NCBI GenBank assembly: GCA_031259655.1
Contig: JAIRLF010000090.1
Coordinates: 1 to 6,121, forward strand
Origin: Prevotellaceae bacterium
GTDB lineage: Bacteria > Bacteroidota > Bacteroidia > Bacteroidales > UBA932
DNA length: 6,121 nt
Direction: 5' to 3'
Shown here: positions 1 through 5,910 of the stretch, piece after piece
Numbering within the stretch: position 1 is the stretch's first letter
Layout: each line of letters opens with the position of its first letter
Position numbers and translations under genes: made by a program
Notes under the pieces: model-generated
Told to the model about the DNA's origin: nothing
Databases searched by the model: none
The model's input: the letters and a program-made list of their open reading frames with translations, nothing else

Positions 1-26
1 ATGTTATTAAACAAATTTTTCGCTTG

Positions 27-56
27 CAAAGGTAATATTTATTACATAAACCGAAA
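27..56 (-). promoter_or_regulatory. Probable divergent Bacteroidetes-type promoter, reading left
   Basis: On the minus strand, 34 down to 27 reads TACCTTTG, an exact match to the Bacteroidetes -7 consensus TAnnTTTG. The matching -33 element is poor: at the expected 19-bp distance the minus strand reads only TTT (56-54), with TTCG next to it. Transcription would leave the window leftwards and start near position 20, so a divergent gene probably lies outside. No coding sequence for it is visible here. The core match is clear, but the weak -33 limits confidence. Confidence 0.4.
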
Positions 57-82
57 TTATTTGAATATTTATTAATAAGAGA

Positions 83-114
83 TTCCGAATTGCTTTGTCG
101 CGCGCAGTTCGGAA
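83..114. repeat. 11-bp stem hairpin in the upstream intergenic region
   Basis: TTCCGAATTGC (83-93) pairs with GCAGTTCGGAA (104-114) across a 10-nt loop, with a single T-G wobble. No T-run follows on either strand, so it is not a convincing intrinsic terminator. An alternative pairing exists between CAGTTC (105-110) and GAACTG (134-139). The flanking DNA (111-180) is rich in GGAAGG-like repeats and is locally more G-rich than the rest of the intergenic region. It could be an operator or a relic of an intergenic repeat; the role is unknown. Confidence 0.4.
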
Positions 115-204
115 GGTGGAAGCCGGAAGGTCGGAACTGAGTTCGTTTGCAAACTTTCGGTGTTCAGGAAGGAAGGCAGTCGGTTAGTTATACATTATAC
201 AAAA

Positions 205-230
205 ATGTCATTCCCCGCAGATTATGTCAT
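205..230 (+). promoter_or_regulatory. Direct heptamer repeat upstream of the susC promoter, possible regulator site
   Basis: ATGTCAT occurs at 205-211 and again at 224-230, a 19-bp spacing close to two helical turns. A related CGTCAT follows at 231-236. The pair ends about 22 bp upstream of the -33 element of the susC promoter, where an activator of a nutrient-uptake operon could bind. The sequence is seen directly; a regulatory role is inference, and chance similarity in A/T-rich DNA is possible. Confidence 0.25.
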
Positions 231-252
231 CGTCATTTTTTTCTCAAATTTA

Positions 253-282
253 TTGGTATATATTAAAAATATTTTACCTTTG
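253..282 (+). promoter_or_regulatory. Promoter of the susCD operon (Bacteroidetes sigma-ABfr type)
   Basis: TACCTTTG at 275-282 matches the -7 consensus TAnnTTTG, and TTG at 253-255 supplies the -33 element with the standard 19-bp gap. Transcription should start about 6-8 nt downstream, near 288-290. This is the housekeeping primary-sigma pattern, so control is probably by an activator or by the leader rather than by a dedicated ECF sigma factor. The start site lies about 300 nt before the susC start codon. Confidence 0.75.
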
Positions 283-408
283 TAAAAGTAATATAAAGAT
301 TAAAGTATTATTATTTTATTGATTATGTGAATATAAGTATTCAAAATGTGATACAGTTTCTTTACTTATATCAATAATGAGAGAGAATACATAAAGATAA
401 TAAAATAG

Positions 409-462
409 ATGGAGAGAGAATTAAATAATATTTTGAGGAGGTGTACAGATATGATAAGATGA
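409..462 (+). CDS. Possible upstream leader ORF, 17 codons
   Basis: An ATG at 409 opens a frame encoding MERELNNILRRCTDMIR, stopping with TGA at 460-462. The A-rich sequence before it is compatible with Bacteroidetes initiation. Inside it, GAGGAGG (435-441) sits 9 nt before a second in-frame ATG (451), which would give the mini-peptide MIR. A further ATG at 459 overlaps the stop as ATGA and gives only MR. Such short frames arise easily by chance and no family is recognised. It is kept because it lies in a long leader next to a rare strong Shine-Dalgarno match. No function is assigned. Confidence 0.2.
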   Translation: MERELNNILRRCTDMIR

Positions 463-483
463 GGTAAATTGCAGCATGGATTA

Positions 484-498
484 ATGTATTAGATACAT
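484..498 (+). other. Small hairpin in the susC leader
   Basis: ATGTAT (484-489) and ATACAT (493-498) form a perfect 6-bp stem with a 3-nt loop, about 100 nt before the SusC start. All pairs but two are A-T, so the stem is weak and it may be a chance palindrome. Confidence 0.25.
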
Positions 499-595
499 AT
501 CCCTGAAAAGTAAATATTAGTACAACATTTAAAAACAAACATTTAAAATGATTTTTACAATAAAAAGTATGTATAGTTATAAAAATTTAAAAGTT

Positions 596-3500
596 ATGAA
601 AAAATTTATTCTGTTGGCTTTGTTATGTATATTTAACATCCAACAAACGTTTTCGCAAAACATAAACGTCGCCGGTCGTATAACCGACGCATCCGGCGAA
701 CCGTTGTCGAGCGTAAGTATTGTAGTGAAAGGCACTACATACGGAGTGGTTAGCGACAATACCGGACATTATTCCGTGAAAACGCCGGACAAAGGCTCTG
801 TTTTGGTTTTCTCGTTTATGGGATTTGTTACGCAAGAAATCGAGTACGACGGACAGGAGCGAATCGACGTCGTTCTGGAAGAAGACGCGCAGGCTTTAGA
901 CGAGATTGTAGTAGTCGGTTACGGCGTACAGAAGAAGCGCGACCTTACGGGAGCTATTTCATCCATTAAATTGGATGATACGCCTGTAGCTACCTTTTCT
1001 ACTGTCAGCCATGCCTTAGCGGGTAAAGCCGCCGGTATGCGCGTTACGCAAAACAGCGCGCAGGTAGGCGGCGGAAGCAAATTCCGAATCCGGGGCGAAA
1101 CGTCCATCAGCGCAGGTAACGAGCCTTTGATTATCATCGACGGTTTTCCCGTTACTTCGGCGTCAAATCTCGGTTCGGGTTCGCGTTACAGCGCCGGAAG
1201 CACGGACAATCTTTTAGAGTCGCTTAATCCCAACGACATTGCGTCTATCGAAGTGTTGAAAGACGCAAGTTCTACGGCTATTTACGGCTCGCGTGCAGGG
1301 CATGGAGTAATTATCGTTACTACCAAACGAGGCAGGCAGGGACAAATGAAAGTGAACTATTCGGGCAACCTGTCTGTTCAAAACATGAAAAACGGATACA
1401 AAATGCTCGATGCAAAAGAGTACATGACACATTGGAACAAAGTCGTGTACGAACGGTATTTGCAGGAGAACGGACTGGATATTTATGCCGCATATACTAC
1501 GCCCAATCCGAACCCGCCGGCTTTTACGCCTCGATATTCCGACACTCAGATAGCGGAAGCAAAAACTACGGACTATTTCAATGAAGTTACCCGTACAGGC
1601 GTGCAACAGTCGCATAACCTGTCGATGACCGGCGGCACGGAGACTACTCAGTATATGGCTTCTATCAACTATTTCAATCAGCAGGGCGTTATCAAAAACA
1701 ACAACATGGAGCGTCTGACGGCTAACGTCAATTTAGACCGGCAGATGTCCAAGTATGTGAAAGCGGGCGTATCGCTGAATCTGAGCCACAACAAGTACGA
1801 CAATGTGCCGTTGGGCGATTCCGAATGGGAAAATTCGGGCGTCATCGTTTCGGCGGTGCGATTTGCTCCATACGTGCCTGTGCGCGACGAAAACGGCAAC
1901 TATTCGCTTAACCCCGATATGACACAGGTGCCAAACCCTGTTTCGTTGCTCGAAATTGTCGATAATACCACCAAAGACCGTTTGCTGGGCTCGGTATATT
2001 TGCAGGTCGAACCCATTAAGAATTTATTGCTTAAGGCATCGTTGGGTACAGACAGAAAATACGCCAAACGAAAAGCGTATCTGCCAACTACAACCCTTGC
2101 AGGAGCCGCTACAAACGGAAATGCAAACATAACGCAGGAAGATATGATGGATTACCTTATGGATTTGACGGCAAATTACAGTTTGAATATCGGTTCCCAC
2201 AACTTGACGGCGCTGGTCGGATACTCCTATCAGCAGTTCAACACCGAAGGCGTATATGCCGGTAACACCGATTTCCCGATAGACGGTTTTCTGTACAACA
2301 ATCTTCAGGTTGGTAACGGAGCAAGACCGTCGGTCAATTCGTGGGCAAGTAAAAGTTCGCTTGGCTCGTATTTCGGACGAATCAATTATTCGTTCATGGG
2401 AAAATATCTCCTTACGGCAACGATACGCGCCGACGGCGATTCGGATTTTAACCCGAAATACCGCTGGGGCTATTTCCCTTCCGCATCTGTCGGATGGCGG
2501 TTTAGCGACGAAGCGTTTATGGAATCTCTTTCCGGCATCATCTCGAACGGTAAATTGAGAGCAGGATACGGACAAACAGGAAATTCCAACGTCGGAAACA
2601 GGATTTTGGATGCGTACGGCGCCGGAGCAAGTTTTGTGTTCGGAGAAAGCGGAAGCACAGGCGTTGGGGTAACCCGTCTGGGTAATCCCGCTTTAACATG
2701 GGAAACTACAAGCGAGTTTAACGTAGGTCTGGATTTGGGTTTTATTAACAACCGCATCAATATTTCGGCAGAATACTACAACCGCGTTATCTCCGACTTG
2801 CTGGTAACTAACAGAAGTTTGCTTTCGTATCACGAAATTACAACAATTGCCGACAATATCGGGAAAACAAGGGGAACAGGCTTCGAATTGACGCTGAATA
2901 CCGTAAATATCAGTAACCAAAATATGTTCTGGAGTACCGATATTACTGTATCGACATACAAAGACAGGTGGGAAGAACGGGCGCCGACATGGAAACCTGC
3001 TAAATACGAGTCGGTGAAAGACCCCATTCGTTCCATATTCATTTACCGTTCCGACAGGTTGATGGCGGTAGGCGAAACTGCTCCTGCATGGCAACCCGCT
3101 TTGCTTCCCGGACAAATAAAGCTGAAAAATGTGGCTGACGAGGAAGACAGTCCCAATGTCATAGACCAGTACGACCGGCAATTTATCGGTACGCAAGACC
3201 CTGCTTTTACTTTCGGGTTTAACAATACTTTGCGTTACAAGAATTTCGATTTTAATATCTATTTCTACGGAGAAATAGGACGATGGAGAGCCGCAAGCTA
3301 TTACGACAACTGGGTTGCCGGACAAACAGGCAACAATTTCGAGAACATTTCGAGAGGTACGTTTGACAGTTGGTTTCACGACAATCAAAACACTAAGCAA
3401 CCGAGCGTGCTTTCGAGCGCTTATGCTAATTACACAACCGACTATTGGTATAAGAAAATCAGCTATATCCGGTGCCGGAATATCACTTTGGGCTACACTG

Positions 3501-3664
3501 TCCCTGTTTCGAAAAAGATATTGAACAGCATTCGCGTGTATGCCGACGTGAATAACCCGTTTGTTATCACGAACTGGAATGGCGTTGACCCCGAAACGGA
3601 TAACGACCGGTACGCTTATCCTAACGTTACAAGTTTCAGTCTTGGAATAGATATATCTTTTTAA
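596..3664 (+). CDS. susC: SusC/RagA-family TonB-linked outer-membrane transporter
   Basis: This outer-membrane barrel imports oligomeric nutrients (glycans or peptides) using energy from TonB-ExbBD, together with its SusD partner. From the ATG at 596 it has 1022 residues, a normal SusC length. Domains in order: signal peptide about 1-20 (MKKFILLALLC, ending TFSQ); a carboxypeptidase-regulatory-like beta-sandwich about 25-97 (VAGRITDASGEPL); a TonB-box-like DEIVVVGYG at 102-110; a plug about 111-249 with the hallmark IEVLKDASSTAIYGSRA and VIIVTTKRG; then the 22-strand barrel to a terminal phenylalanine (SLGIDISF), as expected for BAM insertion. The frame also opens at 548 and 569, but 596 gives a standard MKK signal peptide preceded by A/T-rich DNA. 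No frameshift or missing domain is seen. The family call is near certain. The substrate is unknown, and the symbol is used in the family sense only. Confidence 0.95.
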   Translation: MKKFILLALLCIFNIQQTFSQNINVAGRITDASGEPLSSVSIVVKGTTYGVVSDNTGHYSVKTPDKGSVLVFSFMGFVTQEIEYDGQERIDVVLEEDAQALDEIVVVGYGVQKKRDLTGAISSIKLDDTPVATFSTVSHALAGKAAGMRVTQNSAQVGGGSKFRIRGETSISAGNEPLIIIDGFPVTSASNLGSGSRYSAGSTDNLLESLNPNDIASIEVLKDASSTAIYGSRAGHGVIIVTTKRGRQGQMKVNYSGNLSVQNMKNGYKMLDAKEYMTHWNKVVYERYLQENGLDIYAAYTTPNPNPPAFTPRYSDTQIAEAKTTDYFNEVTRTGVQQSHNLSMTGGTETTQYMASINYFNQQGVIKNNNMERLTANVNLDRQMSKYVKAGVSLNLSHNKYDNVPLGDSEWENSGVIVSAVRFAPYVPVRDENGNYSLNPDMTQVPNPVSLLEIVDNTTKDRLLGSVYLQVEPIKNLLLKASLGTDRKYAKRKAYLPTTTLAGAATNGNANITQEDMMDYLMDLTANYSLNIGSHNLTALVGYSYQQFNTEGVYAGNTDFPIDGFLYNNLQVGNGARPSVNSWASKSSLGSYFGRINYSFMGKYLLTATIRADGDSDFNPKYRWGYFPSASVGWRFSDEAFMESLSGIISNGKLRAGYGQTGNSNVGNRILDAYGAGASFVFGESGSTGVGVTRLGNPALTWETTSEFNVGLDLGFINNRINISAEYYNRVISDLLVTNRSLLSYHEITTIADNIGKTRGTGFELTLNTVNISNQNMFWSTDITVSTYKDRWEERAPTWKPAKYESVKDPIRSIFIYRSDRLMAVGETAPAWQPALLPGQIKLKNVADEEDSPNVIDQYDRQFIGTQDPAFTFGFNNTLRYKNFDFNIYFYGEIGRWRAASYYDNWVAGQTGNNFENISRGTFDSWFHDNQNTKQPSVLSSAYANYTTDYWYKKISYIRCRNITLGYTVPVSKKILNSIRVYADVNNPFVITNWNGVDPETDNDRYAYPNVTSFSLGIDISF

Positions 3665-3682
3665 CCATTAAATTATAAAAAT

Positions 3683-5194
3683 ATGATTGTGAATATGAAA
3701 ACAATAAGCAAATATTCGGCAGCAGCCCTGTTGATGATAGCTGTAGGACTGCAAAGTTGCAAGCTTGAGTCGGAACTGTACGACGACATCAACCCTGCAA
3801 TATATCCCACAACAGAACGGGACGCCGAAGACCTGGTAACATCAGGCGTCTATGGCGCGTTTCGTAACAACGGCTACAACGGCTTGTTCAATCCTGCAAC
3901 AGGTGTGCAACTTAACACCGATATGGCAAGCGATTACGGTTTTTGCTCGTGGGACGACGGCGGTACCTGGCGCCGCTTGATGTCCGCTTCGTACGGACCT
4001 GCCGACACTCGTAATGTGACAAACATCTGGCGAGATTATCTCAACTCTATCAGCAAAATGACGCTGACTATCGACCGTATTTCCGGAATGAACATCAACG
4101 AACAAACAAAAGAACGGCTTATCGCCGAGGCGCGATGCGGTCGCGGTTTTATGGCATTCGTTATTTACGACCTCTACGGTCCTATTATCGTAGCAGACTT
4201 GGAAACGCTGAAGAATCCGCAGGAAGAGAAAATTTTGGCAAGACAAACGGACGAAGAAACACGGGAATTTATCGTTACCGAATTGACCGAAGCGGCGAAA
4301 GTGTTACCCGCATCGTACCAAAAAGGCGACACCGACTACGGACGTTTCACCAAAGGTCTATGTCATACGATTCTGCTCAAGTTCTACATGCAAACAAAAC
4401 AGTGGGATAAAGCCGAAGCCGAAGGTCGAGAACTGTTGAAATCCGAATATGGCTACGAGCTTGTCCCCGAATATAAAGACATTTTTACCGAAGCCAACGA
4501 AAAGAACGTAGAAACTGTCTGGGCTGTTAACTGCAAGCATGGCTACATGACGCACAAATGGTTTCCGCACGTTTTACCCAACAACTACTCCGGATATTCC
4601 GGCGGTTGGGGAGGATACAAGATGACGTGGAAATTCTTCAAAACTTTCGAAAACGGCGATAAACGCAAAGAAACCATTATTTACGAATATAATACGTTCA
4701 ACGAACAAAATAAGGGCGAAGGCGGCAATTCGCTTGCGCATGGCGTCGTTCCGTTGAAGTATGACGTTGTTTCATCGGATGTTGTAGGCGAAAACGGCCA
4801 AACCGACTGGATTGTTTACCGCTATGCCGACGTCCTCACTTTGCTGGCGGAAGCTATCGTTCGTAAAGGCAACACTGTTACGGACGAAGCTGTCGGACTG
4901 CTGAATCGCGTAAGAACGCGCGCCGGACTGAATGCTTATAGCGCGCCGGACTTTTCCAGCGCTCGCGACTTTCTCGACAAGCTGATGATGGAACGGGCGC
5001 ATGAATTCTATTTCGAGGGCTGCCGTCGACAAGACCTTATCCGCGACGATTCGTATGTGGACAAAATGAACGAAAAACGCGCCGATTTCGGCTGGGCAAC
5101 GCCGATTGTAACAAAAGACCGGATTCTTTTCCCGCTACAAGAATCCGCAATTATCGAAGGTCAGGGTATAGTGAAACAAAACCCCGGCTACTAA
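3683..5194 (+). CDS. susD: SusD/RagB-family nutrient-binding surface lipoprotein
   Basis: SusD proteins are surface lipoproteins that cap the SusC barrel and deliver substrate by a hinge movement. This one has 503 residues (499 from the alternative ATG at 3695, which gives a tidier signal peptide starting MKTISK). The signal peptide ends in a lipobox, VGLQSC, with the lipidated Cys at residue 26. Typical features follow: an N-terminal TPR-like helical region (about 115-255, including WDKAEAEGREL); YRYADVLTLLAEA at 379-391; the family signature ERAHEFYFEGCRRQDLIR at 437-454; and the characteristic C-terminal QNPGY. It starts 18 bp after the susC stop with no promoter or terminator between, so the two are co-transcribed. 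Its length and motifs are complete. Ligand specificity cannot be read from the sequence. Confidence 0.95.
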   Translation: MIVNMKTISKYSAAALLMIAVGLQSCKLESELYDDINPAIYPTTERDAEDLVTSGVYGAFRNNGYNGLFNPATGVQLNTDMASDYGFCSWDDGGTWRRLMSASYGPADTRNVTNIWRDYLNSISKMTLTIDRISGMNINEQTKERLIAEARCGRGFMAFVIYDLYGPIIVADLETLKNPQEEKILARQTDEETREFIVTELTEAAKVLPASYQKGDTDYGRFTKGLCHTILLKFYMQTKQWDKAEAEGRELLKSEYGYELVPEYKDIFTEANEKNVETVWAVNCKHGYMTHKWFPHVLPNNYSGYSGGWGGYKMTWKFFKTFENGDKRKETIIYEYNTFNEQNKGEGGNSLAHGVVPLKYDVVSSDVVGENGQTDWIVYRYADVLTLLAEAIVRKGNTVTDEAVGLLNRVRTRAGLNAYSAPDFSSARDFLDKLMMERAHEFYFEGCRRQDLIRDDSYVDKMNEKRADFGWATPIVTKDRILFPLQESAIIEGQGIVKQNPGY

Positions 5195-5222
5195 TTATCG
5201 TTATCGACAAATAGTCGCTCTT

Positions 5223-5267
5223 AAAACAACCGGCAAAGCGGAAAAACGCTAAACCGGTTGTTTTTTT
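5223..5267 (+). terminator. Intrinsic terminator of the susCD operon
   Basis: AAAACAACCGG (5223-5233) pairs perfectly with CCGGTTGTTTT (5254-5264). An inner AGCG/CGCT stem (5237-5240 with 5247-5250) caps the hairpin. The right arm runs into seven T residues (5261-5267). It lies 28 bp after the susD stop, so the operon is probably just susC-susD. The A-run on the left arm means it could also work for leftward transcription, but no gene is seen on that side. Confidence 0.88.
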
Positions 5268-5301
5268 GTGTGGACATCAATGACGTCATCGAAAACTTTA
5301 A

Positions 5302-5339
5302 CCGCAAAGAACGCAACGATATACGTAAAGAATGCAAGG
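5302..5339. repeat. Degenerate direct repeat, 21-bp period
   Basis: CGCAAAGAACGCAA (5303-5316) recurs as CGTAAAGAATGCAA (5324-5337), matching at 12 of 14 positions. The motif resembles short CGCAAAGAACGC-type intergenic repeats that I recall from Bacteroidetes genomes; that resemblance is from memory and unverified. A 10-bp palindrome AAGAATTCTT follows at 5342-5351. The open frames across this stretch have no start context or recognisable protein, so it is treated as non-coding. Confidence 0.35.
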
Positions 5340-5386
5340 TCAAGAATTCTTTCGTAAGATTTAGTCGAATTCATCTGCGGAGAGAT

Positions 5387-5427
5387 TCTTCGTTACGTTG
5401 CGCCTCTTTTCGGAAATACAACGAAGA
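5387..5427. repeat. Inverted repeat between susD and the rRNA leader
   Basis: TCTTCGTT (5387-5394) is complementary to AACGAAGA (5420-5427) with 25 nt between. An alternative CGTTG/CAACG pairing (5396-5400 with 5419-5423) overlaps it. A run of seven T residues (5434-5440) follows after a short gap, so weak rightward termination is possible. It may instead be part of a dispersed intergenic repeat. Apart from this and its neighbours, the stretch 5268-5460 holds nothing recognisable. Confidence 0.3.
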
Positions 5428-5460
5428 TTCTATATTTTTTTAATCAAAAAGGCTTCAAAA

Positions 5461-5499
5461 AAAATCTCCGAAAACGGCGATTTTGGGATATTTTTTTTT
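5461..5499 (+). terminator. Possible weak terminator
   Basis: AAAATCTCCG (5461-5470) and CGGCGATTTT (5475-5484) form a 10-bp stem with one mismatch and an AAAA loop. Nine T residues follow at 5491-5499, but a 6-nt gap separates them from the stem and the stem is largely A-T. It could insulate the rRNA promoter from upstream transcription. It is much weaker than the terminator at 5223-5267. Confidence 0.35.
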
Positions 5500-5519
5500 G
5501 TGCGAGCCACCTTTTTCGC

Positions 5520-5599
5520 AAAAAACTCAAAAAAAAATTCAAAAAATTTCATTTGACAATCAAAGAATTACAAAAAAGATGAAGAAAAAATTCAAAAAA
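5520..5599 (+). promoter_or_regulatory. Phased A-tracts upstream of the rRNA promoter (UP-element-like, bent DNA)
   Basis: Runs of six to nine A lie at 5520-5525, 5529-5537, 5541-5546, 5572-5577, 5585-5590 and 5594-5599. The first three are spaced about 10.5 bp centre to centre and the fourth follows three turns later, so they sit on one face of the helix and should bend the DNA. Strong rRNA promoters commonly have such A-rich upstream DNA. The phasing is seen directly; its effect on promoter strength is inferred. Confidence 0.45.
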
Positions 5600-5602
5600 C
5601 AT

Positions 5603-5632
5603 TTGGAGATAAAGAAAAAGTATTTACCTTTG
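5603..5632 (+). promoter_or_regulatory. rRNA-type Bacteroidetes promoter
   Basis: TACCTTTG (5625-5632) is a full match to TAnnTTTG. TTG (5603-5605, within ATTTGG) gives the -33 element at the standard 19-bp distance. The sequence after it, CACTCCC, resembles rRNA and tRNA operon promoters of Bacteroidetes. Transcription should start near 5638-5640. The only gene downstream in the window is 23S rRNA, about 395 nt from that start. Confidence 0.8.
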
Positions 5633-5664
5633 CACTCCCAATCGGAAACGAAAGGGCTTCAAAT

Positions 5665-5688
5665 CGGAGACGAAAACGGAGACGAAAA
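5665..5688 (+). repeat. Tandem 12-bp repeat in the rRNA leader
   Basis: CGGAGACGAAAA occurs twice head to tail (5665-5676 and 5677-5688). A related CGGAAACGAAAG lies upstream at 5643-5654. The repeats fall between the transcription start and the first boxA. They may be replication slippage or a protein-binding part of the leader. Confidence 0.6.
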
Positions 5689-5698
5689 GAAGAAAAAA

Positions 5699-5709
5699 GT
5701 TCTTTGAAA
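5699..5709 (+). promoter_or_regulatory. boxA-like antitermination motif (first)
   Basis: GTTCTTTGAAA resembles the boxA of bacterial rRNA operons (E. coli TGCTCTTTAACA), the RNA site for NusB/NusE-dependent antitermination. A TTCTTTGA motif is usual in Bacteroidetes rRNA leaders. It lies about 60 nt after the predicted transcription start, where a 16S-leader boxA would be expected. Confidence 0.5.
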
Positions 5710-5724
5710 ATATAGGAAACAGCG

Positions 5725-5743
5725 TTAAGAGAAATTCTCTTAA
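5725..5743 (+). other. Leader hairpin
   Basis: TTAAGAGAA (5725-5733) and TTCTCTTAA (5735-5743) are perfectly complementary around a single A, giving a practical stem of about 7 bp with a 5-nt loop. It follows the first boxA by 15 nt, in the position of a boxB-like or processing hairpin. No T-run follows, so it is not a terminator. Confidence 0.5.
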
Positions 5744-5832
5744 AAGTAATAAAACGATAAAAAGTACGCGTATGTTGATGAGAGTATATTATTAATAAAC
5801 GCAGGTTTACTTGGCTGTTCCATATATTATAA

Positions 5833-5884
5833 AAGGTTAGTTCTTACAGAAGAACACCACCCGGAGCGAAACCGGGCTAACCTT
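5833..5884 (+). other. tRNA-like three-way junction in the rRNA leader
   Basis: Three helices close without gaps. P1 is AAGGTTAG/CTAACCTT (5833-5840 with 5877-5884, 8 bp). P2 is TTCTT/AAGAA (5841-5845 with 5850-5854, loop ACAG). P3 is CCCGG/CCGGG (5860-5864 with 5872-5876, 7-nt loop AGCGAAA). The 3' strand of P3 runs straight into that of P1, exactly as a tRNA T-arm joins the acceptor stem. P3 has the T-arm size of 5 bp plus 7 nt. By tRNA numbering it keeps G53, C56, purine 57, A58 and C61, and only T54-T55 are replaced by AG. There is room for just one other short arm and no CCA follows, so it is not a functional tRNA. It may be a tRNA remnant or an RNase P-type processing signal, which is inference. 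Confidence 0.5.
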
Positions 5885-5887
5885 CGA

Positions 5888-5907
5888 TTTCGCAACTTGT
5901 TGCGGAA
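5888..5907 (+). other. Leader hairpin before the second boxA
   Basis: TTTCGCAAC (5888-5896) pairs with GTTGCGGAA (5899-5907), including one T-G wobble. The stem is effectively closed by a CTTG tetraloop. It ends 3 nt before the second boxA-like motif. A hairpin beside boxA is common in rRNA leaders and spacers. Confidence 0.5.
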
Positions 5908-5910
5908 AAC

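Larger units (their letters stand above)
290..595 (+). other. Long 5' untranslated leader of the susC mRNA
   Basis: The roughly 300 nt between the inferred transcription start and the SusC start codon are strongly A/T-rich and hold no long ORF. They contain two copies of GAGAGAGAAT (379-388 and 412-421), a possible 17-codon uORF (409-462), a Shine-Dalgarno-like GAGGAGG (435-441), and a small hairpin (484-498). No known riboswitch class was recognised. The length suggests post-transcriptional control, which is inference. A second promoter closer to susC was looked for and not found. Confidence 0.5.

Noticed and set aside
145..154. GTTTGCAAAC palindrome
   Set aside because: Ten bases long but with no second copy and no clear position relative to either promoter; too little to call an operator.
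2024..3400. Long open frames on the minus strand inside susC (for example 2024-2575 and 2693-3400)
   Set aside because: They lie wholly antisense to a well-conserved SusC barrel and their translations resemble no protein family; they are by-products of codon use.
5281..5288. TGACGTCA palindrome
   Set aside because: A perfect 8-bp palindrome, but isolated, downstream of a terminator and not near a promoter; expected by chance often enough.
5258..5443. Open frame of 61 codons after susD
   Set aside because: Its ATG lies in the T-run arm of the susD terminator, the translation shows no recognisable family, and the frame crosses intergenic repeats.
5552..5555. TTTG as an alternative -33 element for the rRNA promoter region
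   Set aside because: No TAnnTTTG lies 19-21 bp downstream of it, whereas the element at 5603 pairs correctly with 5625-5632.
5483..5707. Lysine-rich open frame of 74 codons
   Set aside because: It runs through the phased A-tracts, the rRNA promoter and the first boxA; the lysine-rich product simply reflects A-runs.
5764..5880. Hammerhead ribozyme, from TTGATGAG near 5775 and GCGAAAC near 5867
   Set aside because: The core CTGATGA is not matched exactly, the required stems cannot be formed around these blocks, and the GAAA belongs to a better-supported helix loop.
5833..5884. A functional tRNA gene
   Set aside because: Only 19 nt separate the acceptor-like strand from the T-arm, there is no D-arm or anticodon arm of normal size, T54-T55 are absent and no CCA follows.
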